DNA of 64,000 nucleotides from Clavibacter nebraskensis NCPPB 2581 (GTDB lineage Bacteria; Actinomycetota; Actinomycetes; Actinomycetales; Microbacteriaceae): NCBI RefSeq assembly GCF_000355695.1, contig NC_020891.1, positions 744,001 to 808,000 of the forward strand, read 5' to 3'. Shown piece by piece: positions 16,538 to 25,549 of this stretch (position 1 is its first letter; each line of letters starts with the position of its first letter). The notes under the pieces were generated by a model. It saw only the letters and a program-made list of their open reading frames with translations, ran no database searches and was not told where the DNA came from. The position numbers and the translations under genes were made by a program.

Positions 16538-18769
16538 ATGGTCGACACGGCGGCACGAGGACGCACCACCCGCGGCACGAGGGGACGAGGCCCCGCCGCG
16601 GGTGCGCAGAGCGGAGGCGCGACCGCCGAGGGCTCCGTCCCCGAGGGCGCGCTCCGCGAGGCGGGCGTCCCGGTCGCGGGGGATGTCGACGCCGAGGTCG
16701 CGCGCGACCTCGGTCGCACCGACGGCACGGCGGACACGGGGGCCGGTCCGCGGGTCGACGTGGAGGCGCTCGGGAGCCTCCTCCTCGGACGCTGGGCCGA
16801 CGTCCGCCGCTCGTCGCGCGCGCTGACGAGCCGCCCGGAGCTGCACCGCGTCGAGGGGCTCGACATGCACCAGCACCGGGCGCGCGTGCGCGAGCAGCTG
16901 GAGATCCTCGTCGAGCACGGCGGCGTGCACCGCGCGTTCCCGCGGATCGTCGGCGGGCTCGAGGACCACGGCGGCAACATCGCGGGCTTCGAGGAGCTCG
17001 TGGCCGCGGATCCGTCGCTCCAGATCAAGGCCGGCGTGCAGTGGGGCCTGTTCGGCTCCGCGGTGATGCACCTCGGCACCGAGCGCCACCACCGCGAGCT
17101 GCTGCCGGGCATCATGACGCTCGAGACGCCCGGCGCGTTCGCGATGACCGAGACCGGCCACGGTTCCGACGTCGCGAGCATCGGCACGACCGCGACCTAC
17201 GACCCCGAGACGGGCGATTTCGACCTGCACACCCCGTTCCGCGCGGCGTGGAAGGACTACCTCGGCAACGCGGCGGTCGACGGCCGTGCGGCCACGGTGT
17301 TCGCGCAGCTCGTGACCCAGGGCGTCAACCACGGCGTGCACTGCTTCTTCGTGCCGCTCCGCGACGAGACCGGCGCGTTCCTGCCCGGCGTCGGCGGCGA
17401 GGACGACGGCCTCAAGGGCGGCCTCAACGGGATCGACAACGGCCGCCTCCACTTCGACCACGTGCGCGTGCCCCGCGCGAACCTCCTCAACCGCTACGGC
17501 GACGTGGCCGAGGACGGCACGTACACGTCGGAGATCGCGAGCCCCGGCCGCCGCTTCTTCACCATGCTCGGCACGCTCGTGCAGGGCCGCGTCTCGCTCG
17601 ACGGCGCCGCCACGAGCGCCGCCAAGATCGCGCTGCAGATCGCGATCACCTACGGCAACCAGCGCCGCCAGTTCGTCGCGGGCGGCACCGACGAGGAGGT
17701 GCTGCTCGACTACCAGCGGCACCAGCGCCGGCTGATCCCGCGCATCGCCACCACCTACGCCGCGTCCTTCGCGCACGAGAAGCTGCTCGGCCAGTTCGAC
17801 GCCGTGTTCTCCGGGGCGTCGGACACCGATGCCGACCGGCAGGACCTCGAGACGCTGGCGGCCGCGTTCAAGCCGCTCAGCACGTGGCACGCGCTCGACA
17901 CCATCCAGGAGGCGCGCGAGGCGTGCGGCGGCCAGGGCTTCCTCGCCGAGAACCGCCTCGTCGGGCTCCGCGCCGACCTCGACGTCTACGCGACCTTCGA
18001 GGGCGACAACACCGTCCTCCTCCAGCTCGTCGCCAAGCGCCTGCTCACCGACGTGAACAAGCGCTTCGCGAAGGCCGACTTCGGGGTGCTCGCGCGCTAC
18101 GCCGTGGAGCAGGCCGCGGATCGGACGCTGCGCTCGACCGGCCTGCGGACGCTCGGGCAGGCGCTGGCGGACCGCGGATCCACCGCCCGCTCCGTCGGCC
18201 AGCTCCGCGAGCCGGACACCCAGCGCGCGCTGCTGACGGGCCGCGTCGAGACGATGGTCGGGCAGATCGCGACCGCGCTCCGCGCCACCCGGAAGATGCC
18301 GCCGGCCGAGGCCGCCGCGCTCTTCAACCGACACCAGCACGCGCTCATCGAGGCGGCCCGCGCGCACGCGCAGCTGCTGCAGTGGGAGGCGTTCACCGAG
18401 GCGCTCGATCCCGCGTCGGAGACGGGCCGGGCGATGGACGACGGCACGCGCCGCATCCTCACCTGGACCCGCGACCTGTTCGGCCTCCGCCTCATCGAGG
18501 AGGACCTGGCCTGGTTCCTGATCCACGGCCGCCTCAGCGCGCCGCGCGCCCGCGCCGTGACGGCCTACATCGACCGGCTCGTCGCGCGCCTGCGCCCGCA
18601 CGCGCAGGACCTCGTGGACGCGTTCGGCTACACGGCGGCGCACGTCCGCGCGCCCGTCGCCTCCGGCGAGGAGCGCGACCGCCAGGATGAGGCGCGCGCG
18701 TACCGCGACGCCCGGATCGCCGACGGCACGGCGCCGCGCATGGAGAAGAGCGAGAAGAAGAAGGGGTAG
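16538..18769 (+). CDS. Acyl-CoA dehydrogenase/oxidase family protein
   Basis: Large flavoprotein of 743 residues. After about 75 low-complexity residues the body follows the acyl-CoA oxidase plan: an N-terminal helical domain, the FAD/substrate segment AFAMTETGHGSDVASIGTTA (about residues 203-222), the beta domain with KDYLGNAA, and two helical C-terminal domains ending in a Lys-rich tail (EKSEKKKG). DTIQEAREACGGQGF is the typical oxidase motif near the catalytic region. Expected role: first oxidation of fatty acyl-CoA in beta-oxidation, using oxygen or an electron-transfer partner. The N-terminal extension may reflect an upstream start being called too early. It is separated from the hydroxyproline genes by 193 bases and probably has its own promoter. 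Confidence 0.85.
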   Translation: MVDTAARGRTTRGTRGRGPAAGAQSGGATAEGSVPEGALREAGVPVAGDVDAEVARDLGRTDGTADTGAGPRVDVEALGSLLLGRWADVRRSSRALTSRPELHRVEGLDMHQHRARVREQLEILVEHGGVHRAFPRIVGGLEDHGGNIAGFEELVAADPSLQIKAGVQWGLFGSAVMHLGTERHHRELLPGIMTLETPGAFAMTETGHGSDVASIGTTATYDPETGDFDLHTPFRAAWKDYLGNAAVDGRAATVFAQLVTQGVNHGVHCFFVPLRDETGAFLPGVGGEDDGLKGGLNGIDNGRLHFDHVRVPRANLLNRYGDVAEDGTYTSEIASPGRRFFTMLGTLVQGRVSLDGAATSAAKIALQIAITYGNQRRQFVAGGTDEEVLLDYQRHQRRLIPRIATTYAASFAHEKLLGQFDAVFSGASDTDADRQDLETLAAAFKPLSTWHALDTIQEAREACGGQGFLAENRLVGLRADLDVYATFEGDNTVLLQLVAKRLLTDVNKRFAKADFGVLARYAVEQAADRTLRSTGLRTLGQALADRGSTARSVGQLREPDTQRALLTGRVETMVGQIATALRATRKMPPAEAAALFNRHQHALIEAARAHAQLLQWEAFTEALDPASETGRAMDDGTRRILTWTRDLFGLRLIEEDLAWFLIHGRLSAPRARAVTAYIDRLVARLRPHAQDLVDAFGYTAAHVRAPVASGEERDRQDEARAYRDARIADGTAPRMEKSEKKKG

Positions 18770-18781
18770 CGCGCGGCGCAC

Positions 18782-19393
18782 CTAGCCGTGCAGCGCCTGA
18801 TCCGCAGGCCCCGTGCGCCACGACGCGAAGCGGGCCGTGAAGCCCGCGCGGGTGGGCGCGCAGCAGAAGGGGCCGGCGGCGACGGCGGCGTCGGGATCCA
18901 GCGGGGCGACCCGCACGAGCCGCCACGGCTCGTCGTCGACCCGGGCCCGCACCGTGAGGGCGTCGCCGGAGCGGCTCGCGCGGATCGTGACGAGGCGGCC
19001 CGACCAACCCGGCACCGGCGCGAGCGACCAGTCGGAGACGCCGCGCGTGACGACCGCGCCGAGGCCGTCCTCGCCGTCGCTGCGCTCCACGCCCGCCTTG
19101 ATCCACGTCTCCGCGTCGACCCGCACGAAGACGCCGGCCTGGTCGAACTGCTCGCGGAGGTCGAGCGTGAACGCCACCTCCACGGCCGACCCCTGCGGCA
19201 GCGGCGCGACCAGGGCGTGCTCCGTGTCGTGCACGAAGCCGTAGGAGGTGGTCCGCCAGGCGTCGCTGCCCTCGCGGGCGGTCACGTCCATGCCGTCGTC
19301 GTGGATCCGCACGGCCGCAGGCGCGGTGGTCCAGGTGCCGTCGGCCCAGGGGACGTCGGCGAGGTCGGCGGGAGATGCGGCGGAGGAGGTCAT
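18782..19393 (-). CDS. DUF1349 domain-containing protein
   Basis: Cytoplasmic protein of 203 residues without signal peptide or membrane segment. It matches the DUF1349 (YesU-like) family: a concanavalin-like beta-sandwich with recognisable pieces such as TYGFVHDTEHAL-like YGFVHDTEHALVAPL, FDQAGVFVRVDAETWIKAGVE and LVTIRASRSGDALTVRARVD. Related folds bind sugars, but the biochemical role of the family is not established. It converges with the acyl-CoA oxidase gene (12 bases between stops) and starts 29 bases downstream of the toxin gene on the same strand. Confidence 0.82.
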   Translation of the reverse strand: MTSSAASPADLADVPWADGTWTTAPAAVRIHDDGMDVTAREGSDAWRTTSYGFVHDTEHALVAPLPQGSAVEVAFTLDLREQFDQAGVFVRVDAETWIKAGVERSDGEDGLGAVVTRGVSDWSLAPVPGWSGRLVTIRASRSGDALTVRARVDDEPWRLVRVAPLDPDAAVAAGPFCCAPTRAGFTARFASWRTGPADQALHG

Positions 19394-19422
19394 CCGACGA
19401 GGCTACGGGGGCGTCCGGGTCG

Positions 19423-19767
19423 TCACACCGCCAGGAGGAGCCGCACCGCGGCCGACACCTCTGCCATGAGGTAGCCCGGGAGGTGACCCACGGGGTAGGG
19501 CTCGATGAACTCACGACTGACGGGCCCGATCTGAGGCACCACCGCCACGGAGTCCTTGCCGAGCCCCGACGCCGCTGCCGGGATGAACACGTTCCCCGGG
19601 AAGACCTGGAGGCGCACCTGCGAGGTGAACGGGATGATCACGATCGTGGCGACGCCGCTCTCGTTGATCCAGTCGTCCTGGATGACGAGGGCCGGCCGGA
19701 TCTTTGCCGGCTCCGACCCTCGGGGGGCTCCGACGTCGACCCAGACGACGTCCCCTCGGGAGATCAC
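19423..19767 (-). CDS. MazF/PemK-type toxin (endoribonuclease)
   Basis: Protein of 114 residues starting at GTG 19767 (a GTG also directly precedes it at 19770). It shows the MazF/PemK core: RGDVVWVDVGAPRGSEPAKIRPALVIQ at the N-terminus (beta strand, conserved G and the RP.LVIQ motif), then IVIIPFTSQ and a late GPVSREF-like segment. The family cuts RNA and blocks translation. The start overlaps the stop of the antitoxin gene in the sequence GTGGTGA, so toxin translation is probably coupled to the antitoxin. Partner and order (antitoxin first) match classical mazEF modules. Confidence 0.88.
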   Translation of the reverse strand: MISRGDVVWVDVGAPRGSEPAKIRPALVIQDDWINESGVATIVIIPFTSQVRLQVFPGNVFIPAAASGLGKDSVAVVPQIGPVSREFIEPYPVGHLPGYLMAEVSAAVRLLLAV

Positions 19768-20015
19768 CACTCCGATCCGGTCCGCGCGATGCGCTCCGAC
19801 TCGCGCAGGAAGTCCTCGCCCGCGGTGGGCTGTCCGACCTCGGCGATGGCGGCGTCCGCGAGGCGCGTCAGCTCCGCCTTGCCGGCTCCCTCCAGCTCGT
19901 CGGCGAGCTTCTGCCCTGCGACGCGGTAGAACTCGGAGCGCGTCATCCCGAAGCGCTTCGCCACGCGATCGAATCTCTCGAAGTCGGTGTCGGGGACGGA
20001 GATGGCGGTCTTCAT
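19764..20015 (-). CDS. Ribbon-helix-helix antitoxin
   Basis: Protein of 83 residues. The N-terminus KTAISVPDTDFERFDRVAKRFG followed by TRSEFYRVAG is a ribbon-helix-helix DNA-binding domain (strand at residues 2-8, helices at about 10-21 and 25-38). The acidic C-terminal half would wrap the toxin. It should neutralise the MazF-like toxin and repress the pair by binding the palindrome at 20023-20040, which sits 8 bases upstream of its ATG. Confidence 0.87.
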   Translation of the reverse strand: MKTAISVPDTDFERFDRVAKRFGMTRSEFYRVAGQKLADELEGAGKAELTRLADAAIAEVGQPTAGEDFLRESERIARTGSEW

Positions 20016-20022
20016 GGACGCG

Positions 20023-20040
20023 AGTATAACCGGTCATACT
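20023..20040 (-). promoter_or_regulatory. Toxin-antitoxin promoter/operator palindrome
   Basis: On the minus strand AGTATGACCGGTTATACT is a palindrome with one mismatched pair, and its right arm TATACT can serve as the -10 box. The antitoxin ATG begins only 7 bases after TATACT, so the transcript should be nearly leaderless. Binding of the antitoxin here would block polymerase. The AT-rich arms stand out from the surrounding GC-rich DNA. Confidence 0.6.
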
Positions 20041-20089
20041 GGCGTCACCCGGTTCTCCGCCGGACATGCCCAGCCCGCGCCCCTCCCCG

Positions 20090-20881
20090 TCAGTCCGCGA
20101 CGGGCTGCGGGTCGCCCAGGAACGGCATGATCGCCTCCGCCCAGTGCGCGTGCATCACGCGGTAGGAGAAGCGGTCGCGGACGTGCAGGCGCGTGCCGGA
20201 GATGTCGGGGTAGGGCGCGTGGATCACGCCGTGCTCCGGGTCGTCGAGCAGGGTCGTCGCCCGGTTCAGCCGGGAGACCTGGGCCTGCAGCAGCTTGCGG
20301 GCGACCATCGGGATCGGCTGGAACCGGTCCATCGGCGGGATGCCGGTGACGACGATGCGGCACGCGTCGCCCGCCTGCGCGCGGAGGGCGGCGACGATGC
20401 CGGTCAGGCGCTCGGTCCACTCCTCGACCGACGTCGCGACGAGCACGTCGGGGATGCCGAGCGCGACCACCGCGAGGTCGAGGGGCTTCGGCGTGCGCTC
20501 GGCGATGGCGGCCACGGCCTTGCGCGCCGTCATGTCGTACGCCGCGATCCTCTCCCACTCCATGCCGCGGCCCGTCGCCGCCGTGCGCCGGGCGGCGACC
20601 TGCGCGGGCATCGCCATCCCGGCGAGGAGCACGCCGTACCCGGCCACGCCGATGTCGCCGACGAACAGGACGCGCTCGGGATCCGGGCCTGGGACGGCCG
20701 AGGCGTCGTCGTGCTGCGGGAAGATCCCCGTCTCCATCTCGCGCATGTAGAGGTGGAGGTGCAGGCGCAGCGTGGGCCGCGCCACGGCGGCCACGGCGCC
20801 CTGGGCCAGGGGCACCAGCGGCCGCAGGACCGCGCGGGGGACGGTCCCCGGCGACGGTCGCCTCAGGGGCAGGGAGGGCAA
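20090..20881 (-). CDS. SGNH/GDSL-type hydrolase
   Basis: Predicted hydrolase of about 263 residues. A block I-like segment reads VLFVGDIGVAGYGV (Gly-Asp-Ile rather than the usual GDS), a middle block reads DLAVVALGIPDVL, and the C-terminal block SYRVMHAHWAEAI supplies the His. The nucleophile Ser is therefore not where block I would put it, so catalytic activity is uncertain. The start is unsure: TTG at 20881 has a good GGAGACGAGG site, and several GTG codons and an ATG at about 20747 lie further in. No clear signal peptide. It is divergent from the prolyl iminopeptidase gene, 117 bases apart. Confidence 0.6.
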   Translation of the reverse strand: MPSLPLRRPSPGTVPRAVLRPLVPLAQGAVAAVARPTLRLHLHLYMREMETGIFPQHDDASAVPGPDPERVLFVGDIGVAGYGVLLAGMAMPAQVAARRTAATGRGMEWERIAAYDMTARKAVAAIAERTPKPLDLAVVALGIPDVLVATSVEEWTERLTGIVAALRAQAGDACRIVVTGIPPMDRFQPIPMVARKLLQAQVSRLNRATTLLDDPEHGVIHAPYPDISGTRLHVRDRFSYRVMHAHWAEAIMPFLGDPQPVAD

Positions 20882-20998
20882 TGGGTCCTCGTCTCCGGGT
20901 GGGATGCGGTCGGCTCCCTGGAAGGCTACGCGGCGGCGGCCGGTGCGCCGACCCCCGTCCGGGGGTGGACGCCATCCAGGCGCCCGTAGGCTCGTCGC

Positions 20999-21967
20999 AT
21001 GCAGAGCCTCTTCCCCGAGATCGACCCGCACGACACCGGCATGCTCGACGTGGGGGACGGCCAGCTCCTCTACTGGGAGGTCTCGGGGAACCCCGTTGGG
21101 ATCCCCGTCGTCTTCCTGCACGGCGGGCCCGGCGGCGGCACGAGCCCGACCCACCGGCGCCTGTTCGACCCGGCCCGCTACCGCATCGTGCTCGTCGACC
21201 AGCGCGGCTGCGGCCGGAGCACGCCGCACGTCTCCGACCCCGCGGCGGATCTGTCCGTCAACACGACCTGGCACCTCGTGGCCGACCTCGAGCGGCTGCG
21301 CGAGCACCTGCGCGTCGAGCGCTGGCTGGTGTTCGGCGGATCCTGGGGCTCGACCCTCGCGCTCGCCTACGCGGAGACGCACCCGAGCCGCGTCACGGGC
21401 CTCATCCTCCGCGGCATCTTCACCCTGCGCGCGACCGAGCTCGACTGGTTCTACGAGGGGCCCGCCGGCATGGTCTACCCGGACGGCTGGGAGGCGTTCA
21501 CGGCCCCCGTCCCCGGGGTGGAGCGCGGCGGCATCATCGCGGCGTACGCGCGGCTCCTCGCGGATCCCGACCCCGCGGTGCACGGGCCGGCCGCGGTCGC
21601 GTGGAGCACGTGGGAGGCCTCGGGCATCACGCTGCTCCCGAAGCCCGAGGTGGTCGCCCGGTTCGCGGAGCCGACCTACGCGCTCGCGTTCGCCCGCATC
21701 GAGAACCACTACTTCATGCACGGCGGGTGGATGGAGGACGGCCAGCTGATCCGCGACGCGCACCTGCTGCGCGGCATCCCCACCGAGATCGTGCAGGGCC
21801 GCTACGACATGTGCACGCCGGCCGTCACCGCGTGGGACCTGCACCGGGCGCTGCCCGAGGCGCGCTTCACGATGGTGCCGGACGCCGGGCACGCGTTCGA
21901 CGAGCCGGGGATCCTCGACGCGCTGATCCAGGCGACCGAGCGCGCGGCGGACCGGCTGACGGCGTAG
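20999..21967 (+). CDS. pip: Prolyl iminopeptidase (S33)
   Basis: Cytoplasmic enzyme of 322 residues, the usual length. It matches the classical proline iminopeptidase closely: LYWEVSGNP near the start, HGGPGGG (oxyanion region, about residues 42-48), LVDQRGCGRSTPH (about 64-76), nucleophile elbow GGSWGSTLAL (about 113-122), and the C-terminal GAGHAF-like DAGHAFDEP with the catalytic His. It removes N-terminal proline from peptides. It stands alone with its own upstream gap and is distinct from the longer S33 enzyme at 6073, so the window has two proteins of this activity class. Confidence 0.92.
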   Translation: MQSLFPEIDPHDTGMLDVGDGQLLYWEVSGNPVGIPVVFLHGGPGGGTSPTHRRLFDPARYRIVLVDQRGCGRSTPHVSDPAADLSVNTTWHLVADLERLREHLRVERWLVFGGSWGSTLALAYAETHPSRVTGLILRGIFTLRATELDWFYEGPAGMVYPDGWEAFTAPVPGVERGGIIAAYARLLADPDPAVHGPAAVAWSTWEASGITLLPKPEVVARFAEPTYALAFARIENHYFMHGGWMEDGQLIRDAHLLRGIPTEIVQGRYDMCTPAVTAWDLHRALPEARFTMVPDAGHAFDEPGILDALIQATERAADRLTA

Positions 21968-21990
21968 CGGCCCAGCGGTCGACCGGCGGT

Positions 21991-22488
21991 CTAGCGGCCG
22001 ACCAGCGCGGGGGATCCGTGGACGGCCGGCTGCGCGAGCGTCGCCGCGGGGGCCGCGGCGGGCGCGCCGACGCCGCTCAGGATGTCGAGCGCGCGCCGCA
22101 GCCGCGTGCTGGAGGTGTGCATCGTGTACGGGAAGTACACGACCTCCACGCCGACGGCCGCGAACTCGGCCTCCAGACGCTCGCCCTTCGGGGTGCCGCG
22201 CCAGTCGTCGCCCTTGAAGAAGACGTCGAAGCCGACGTCGCGCCAGGTGTCGAGCTTGTCGGGCAGCGTCTCCGCGCGGGCCTGGTCGACGTAGCTGATG
22301 TGGCTCACGATCTCGAGGCGCTCGGCGAGCGGCACCACGGGCGTGATGCCCTTGTTGCGCTCGAGCATCTCGTCGGAGACGACGCCCGCGATGAGGAAGT
22401 CGCACCGGCTCTTGGCGTGCTTGAGGATGTTGAGGTGTCCGACGTGGAAGAGGTCGAAGGCACCGGCGGCGTAGCCGATTCGGGTCAT
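21991..22488 (-). CDS. TagD-like cytidylyltransferase (nucleotidyltransferase superfamily)
   Basis: Protein of 165 residues. It has the N-terminal GAFDLFHVGHLNIL nucleotide-binding motif (HxGH at about residues 15-18), the FFKGDDWRGTPKG segment typical of glycerol-3-phosphate cytidylyltransferases, and an SSTRLRR version of the C-terminal STT motif. Such enzymes make CDP-glycerol or a related CDP-alcohol. It converges with the pip gene. The likely acceptor enzyme in this window is the CDP-alcohol phosphotransferase at 31451, within the exopolysaccharide genes. The exact alcohol phosphate cannot be told. About 25 Ala/Pro-rich residues at the C-terminus look unstructured. Confidence 0.85.
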   Translation of the reverse strand: MTRIGYAAGAFDLFHVGHLNILKHAKSRCDFLIAGVVSDEMLERNKGITPVVPLAERLEIVSHISYVDQARAETLPDKLDTWRDVGFDVFFKGDDWRGTPKGERLEAEFAAVGVEVVYFPYTMHTSSTRLRRALDILSGVGAPAAAPAATLAQPAVHGSPALVGR

Positions 22489-22864
22489 GGCACACGTGTC
22501 TCGGGTCGTCCGCGTTCCGGGCGCGGGGACGCGCGGATGCGGGATCGGGTGCAGCCCGGTGCGGGTACGCCGGGCGGGGGCCTGCTGCTCCGGCGACGCG
22601 GGTACGTCGGCCGCCCGGGGTGGGGGCGACGGGGGAGCGGTGGACCTGCCGCGATCTTACGGGCGACCCGGCTCACCGCGGAAGCGGGATACCCGAACGG
22701 GGGGCATCCCGCTGGATACGGGGGCGCACGACCGCCCCGGGGGCCATGACCTCCTTTCGGGGGACACAACAGGCTGTTGCTGGGTTACGGTCAACGAACC
22801 CCACCTGTCTGGTGGGTGTTCATCAGCCCGTCTGACGGACCGATCCGAGCGAGGACCCGCCCGC
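22489..22864. other. 376-bp intergenic region upstream of the beta-helix gene
   Basis: No gene is supported here. The region separates two divergent genes. One hairpin is visible at 22683-22713 (AGCGGGAT, 15-base loop, ATCCCGCT). The least GC-rich part, about 22755-22800 (around ACACAACAGGCTGTTGC), is the likeliest promoter zone for the beta-helix gene, but I find no convincing -35/-10 pair on either strand. Confidence 0.5.
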
Positions 22865-25492
22865 ATGCGCCACCGCACCCCACCCACCCGATCCATCCCC
22901 ACCCGAACCGCGGAGCACGCCGCACCCGCATCCGCATCCCGCCCGCGCCCCGCCCGCCACCTGGTCGCCCTCGCGGTCGTCGTCGGCCTCGCCGTCCCGG
23001 CCGTGCTGGTCGTCCCCGAGTCCGCGCAGGCGGCGACGGGGCAGGACCTCACCGCGGGCACCCCCGTCTTCTCCGACTCCTTCACCCGCAGCGCGACCGG
23101 GGGATGGGGCACCGCCGGCACCGCGGCCTACTCCTACGACGGCGTCTCGGCGTTCCGCGCCAACGGCGCGCAGGGCGTCATCGACCTCACCCGGGCGGGC
23201 ACCGCCGCGTCCGCCGCCGTGCCCGTGGCGGCCCCCGTCGACAGCGAGACCACCGTGCGCGTGCTGATCCCCCGCGTCCCCGCGCAGGGCAACGGCGTCT
23301 ACGCGGGAGTCCAGCAGCGCGTGGCGGGCTCCTCCTACTACCAGTCGAGCGTGCGGGTGGACAGCGCGGGCGACGCGCGGCTGTCGGTCGTGCGCGTGAA
23401 CGGATCCACCGCGGCGCAGGCCACCGTGGTCGGCGACACCGTCGTGGCCCGGGGCGTCACGCCCGGCCGCGTGGTGACCATCCAGTCGCGCGTCTCGGGC
23501 TCCACCGCGGTCGCGATCGACGCCCGCGCGTGGATGGACGGCCAGGCCGTCCCCGGTTGGCAGGCCGCCGCCGTCGACGCGAGCGCGTCCCGCCTCGCCT
23601 CGGGCACGGGCACGCGCCTGTGGTCGTACCTCTCGAAGTCGTCCGCGCCGCAGCCGATCGCGTTCGACGACGTGGCGGTGCGGCCGCTGACGGCGCCGGC
23701 CGCGGCGCCCGCGCCGACCCCGACGCCCGCTCCGACGACGCCCGCCCCGGCGCCCGGGACCGGATCCGGCTCGGGCACCGGCTCCTCCGACGCCGAGCAG
23801 GGCGTCTCCCTCGGCGATGCGCGCACAGGCTCCGGCTCCGCGCCCGTCGGATCCACCTCCTACGGCGTGCCCTCCGACGCGGTCTTCGTCGCGCCGACCG
23901 GCTCGAACGGCGGGTCCGGCTCGAAGTCGTCGCCGTACGCCACCATCCAGAAGGCCGTCGACGCCGCCCCCGCCGGGCGCACGGTCGTCGTCCGCGCCGG
24001 CACGTACCACGAGTCGGTGGTGATGCCGCAGGGCAAGGCCCTCACGCTGCAGTCGTACCCGGGCGAGAAGGTGTGGCTCGACGGCAGCCGCCAGGTCTCC
24101 TCCTGGACGGCCTCCGGATCCACCCGCTACGCGAGCGGCTGGACCGTCACGCTCGACGCGAGCCCGACCTACACGCGCGGCAAGCCCGACGGCACCGCGA
24201 CCGGCTGGCAGTTCGTCAACCCCGCGTACCCGATGGCCGCGCACCCCGACCAGGTGTGGATCGGGCAGCAGGCGCAGAAGCAGGTGGCGTCGCGCGACAA
24301 GCTCGTCGCCGGCACGTTCTTCGTCGACACCGCGGCCGACCGCCTCTACCTCGGATCCGACCCGGGCAGCCAGACCGTGCGCTCGAGCGACCTCGTGCAG
24401 GCGCTCAGCGTCCGCGGCGACGGCAGCACGGTGCGCGGCATCGGCATCCGCCGGTACGCGCCCTCGGTGCCGGACCTCGGCGCCGTCGTCGTGCAGGCCC
24501 GGAACGTCACGGTCGAGAACCTCGTGATCACCGACAACGCGACCACGGGCATCTCGATCACGGCGACGGGCGCGAAGGCGACCGCGCTCACCGTGGCCCG
24601 CAACGGCATGCTCGGGATGCACGCGAACTACGCCGACGGCCTGCGCGCCTCGCGCCTCCTGGTGGCCGACAACAACACCGAGCGCTTCAACCGGGCGCCC
24701 GTGTCCGGCGGGTTCAAGATCACCCGCAGCCGCGACGTGGACGTGAAGGACAGCGCGATCCTCCGCAACGCCGGCAACGGCCTGTGGTTCGACGAGTCGG
24801 TCTACGACGCGAACGTCTCGGGCACCGACGTGATGGACAACTCGGGATCAGGCGTCGCCTTCGAGCTGTCGGCCCAGATTGCGATCGTGGACAACGTGGT
24901 GGCCCGCAACGGCGAGGAGGGCGTCTGGATCGACGACACCGGCCACGTCGACATCTGGAACAACACCTTCGTGGCCAACGACCGCAACATCGACATCTCG
25001 CAGGGCACGCGCCGCGCGTCGAACCTCGCGACGCCCGGCCACGACCCCCGACAGAAGCTGCCGGACCCCACCGTGACGTGGGTGGTGACCGACATCGACA
25101 TCGCGAACAACGTGATGCAGGGCTCCACCGGCAACGCCCTGCTGGCCGTCGAGGACCACTCGCACCAGCGCTCCGCCGGCCAGATGGGCATCACGACCTC
25201 CGGCAACGTGTACCAGCGCGACGCCGCGAACCGCCCCGGCTGGGCCGTGATCTGGTCCCGCGGCGCCGGCGATCCGGCGGTCTACGGATCCGTGCAGGCG
25301 TTCAGCGCCGCGACCGGGAACGACCGCACGTCGCTCGCGATCGACGGGCGCCCGGTCGTGGGATCCGGCTTCCGGCTCACCGACGAGGTGCGCCGCGTCG
25401 AGACGCAGGTGGCCGTGCCGCTCATCGAAGCGGTGGCGGGCCTGCTCGGCTGGCCGACCGGCGCGCGCGAGCTCGGGGCCGACGTGGGCTGA
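22865..25492 (+). CDS. Secreted right-handed beta-helix protein, copy 1
   Basis: Exported protein of 875 residues. A long signal peptide (hydrophobic core about residues 35-50) ends at AQA before residue 59. Residues about 60-270 form a beta-sandwich-like domain beginning FSDSFTRSATGGWGTAG. A Pro/Thr/Gly linker follows (about 275-320), then a right-handed parallel beta helix (about 335-850) with the opening VFVAPTGSNGGSGSKSSPYATIQKAV and repeated turns such as NNTERFNRAP and NAGNGLWFDES. Such helices occur in polysaccharide lyases, epimerases and hydrolases. It is followed by a strong terminator. ATG at 22865 was chosen because the signal peptide starts there. The enzyme activity is not assignable; the nearby exopolysaccharide genes suggest a polymer substrate. 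Confidence 0.85.
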   Translation: MRHRTPPTRSIPTRTAEHAAPASASRPRPARHLVALAVVVGLAVPAVLVVPESAQAATGQDLTAGTPVFSDSFTRSATGGWGTAGTAAYSYDGVSAFRANGAQGVIDLTRAGTAASAAVPVAAPVDSETTVRVLIPRVPAQGNGVYAGVQQRVAGSSYYQSSVRVDSAGDARLSVVRVNGSTAAQATVVGDTVVARGVTPGRVVTIQSRVSGSTAVAIDARAWMDGQAVPGWQAAAVDASASRLASGTGTRLWSYLSKSSAPQPIAFDDVAVRPLTAPAAAPAPTPTPAPTTPAPAPGTGSGSGTGSSDAEQGVSLGDARTGSGSAPVGSTSYGVPSDAVFVAPTGSNGGSGSKSSPYATIQKAVDAAPAGRTVVVRAGTYHESVVMPQGKALTLQSYPGEKVWLDGSRQVSSWTASGSTRYASGWTVTLDASPTYTRGKPDGTATGWQFVNPAYPMAAHPDQVWIGQQAQKQVASRDKLVAGTFFVDTAADRLYLGSDPGSQTVRSSDLVQALSVRGDGSTVRGIGIRRYAPSVPDLGAVVVQARNVTVENLVITDNATTGISITATGAKATALTVARNGMLGMHANYADGLRASRLLVADNNTERFNRAPVSGGFKITRSRDVDVKDSAILRNAGNGLWFDESVYDANVSGTDVMDNSGSGVAFELSAQIAIVDNVVARNGEEGVWIDDTGHVDIWNNTFVANDRNIDISQGTRRASNLATPGHDPRQKLPDPTVTWVVTDIDIANNVMQGSTGNALLAVEDHSHQRSAGQMGITTSGNVYQRDAANRPGWAVIWSRGAGDPAVYGSVQAFSAATGNDRTSLAIDGRPVVGSGFRLTDEVRRVETQVAVPLIEAVAGLLGWPTGARELGADVG

Positions 25493-25503
25493 TCCCCGGG
25501 AGC

Positions 25504-25549
25504 ACGACAGGACGGGCCGATCCCTTCGGGGGTCGGCCCGTCCTGTCGT
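25504..25549 (+). terminator. Strong intrinsic-type hairpin after beta-helix copy 1
   Basis: A 21-base perfect stem (ACGACAGGACGGGCCGATCCC and its complement) closed by a TTCG tetraloop, 11 bases after the stop codon. A clear T tract is missing, as is usual in high-GC actinobacteria. Confidence 0.85.
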
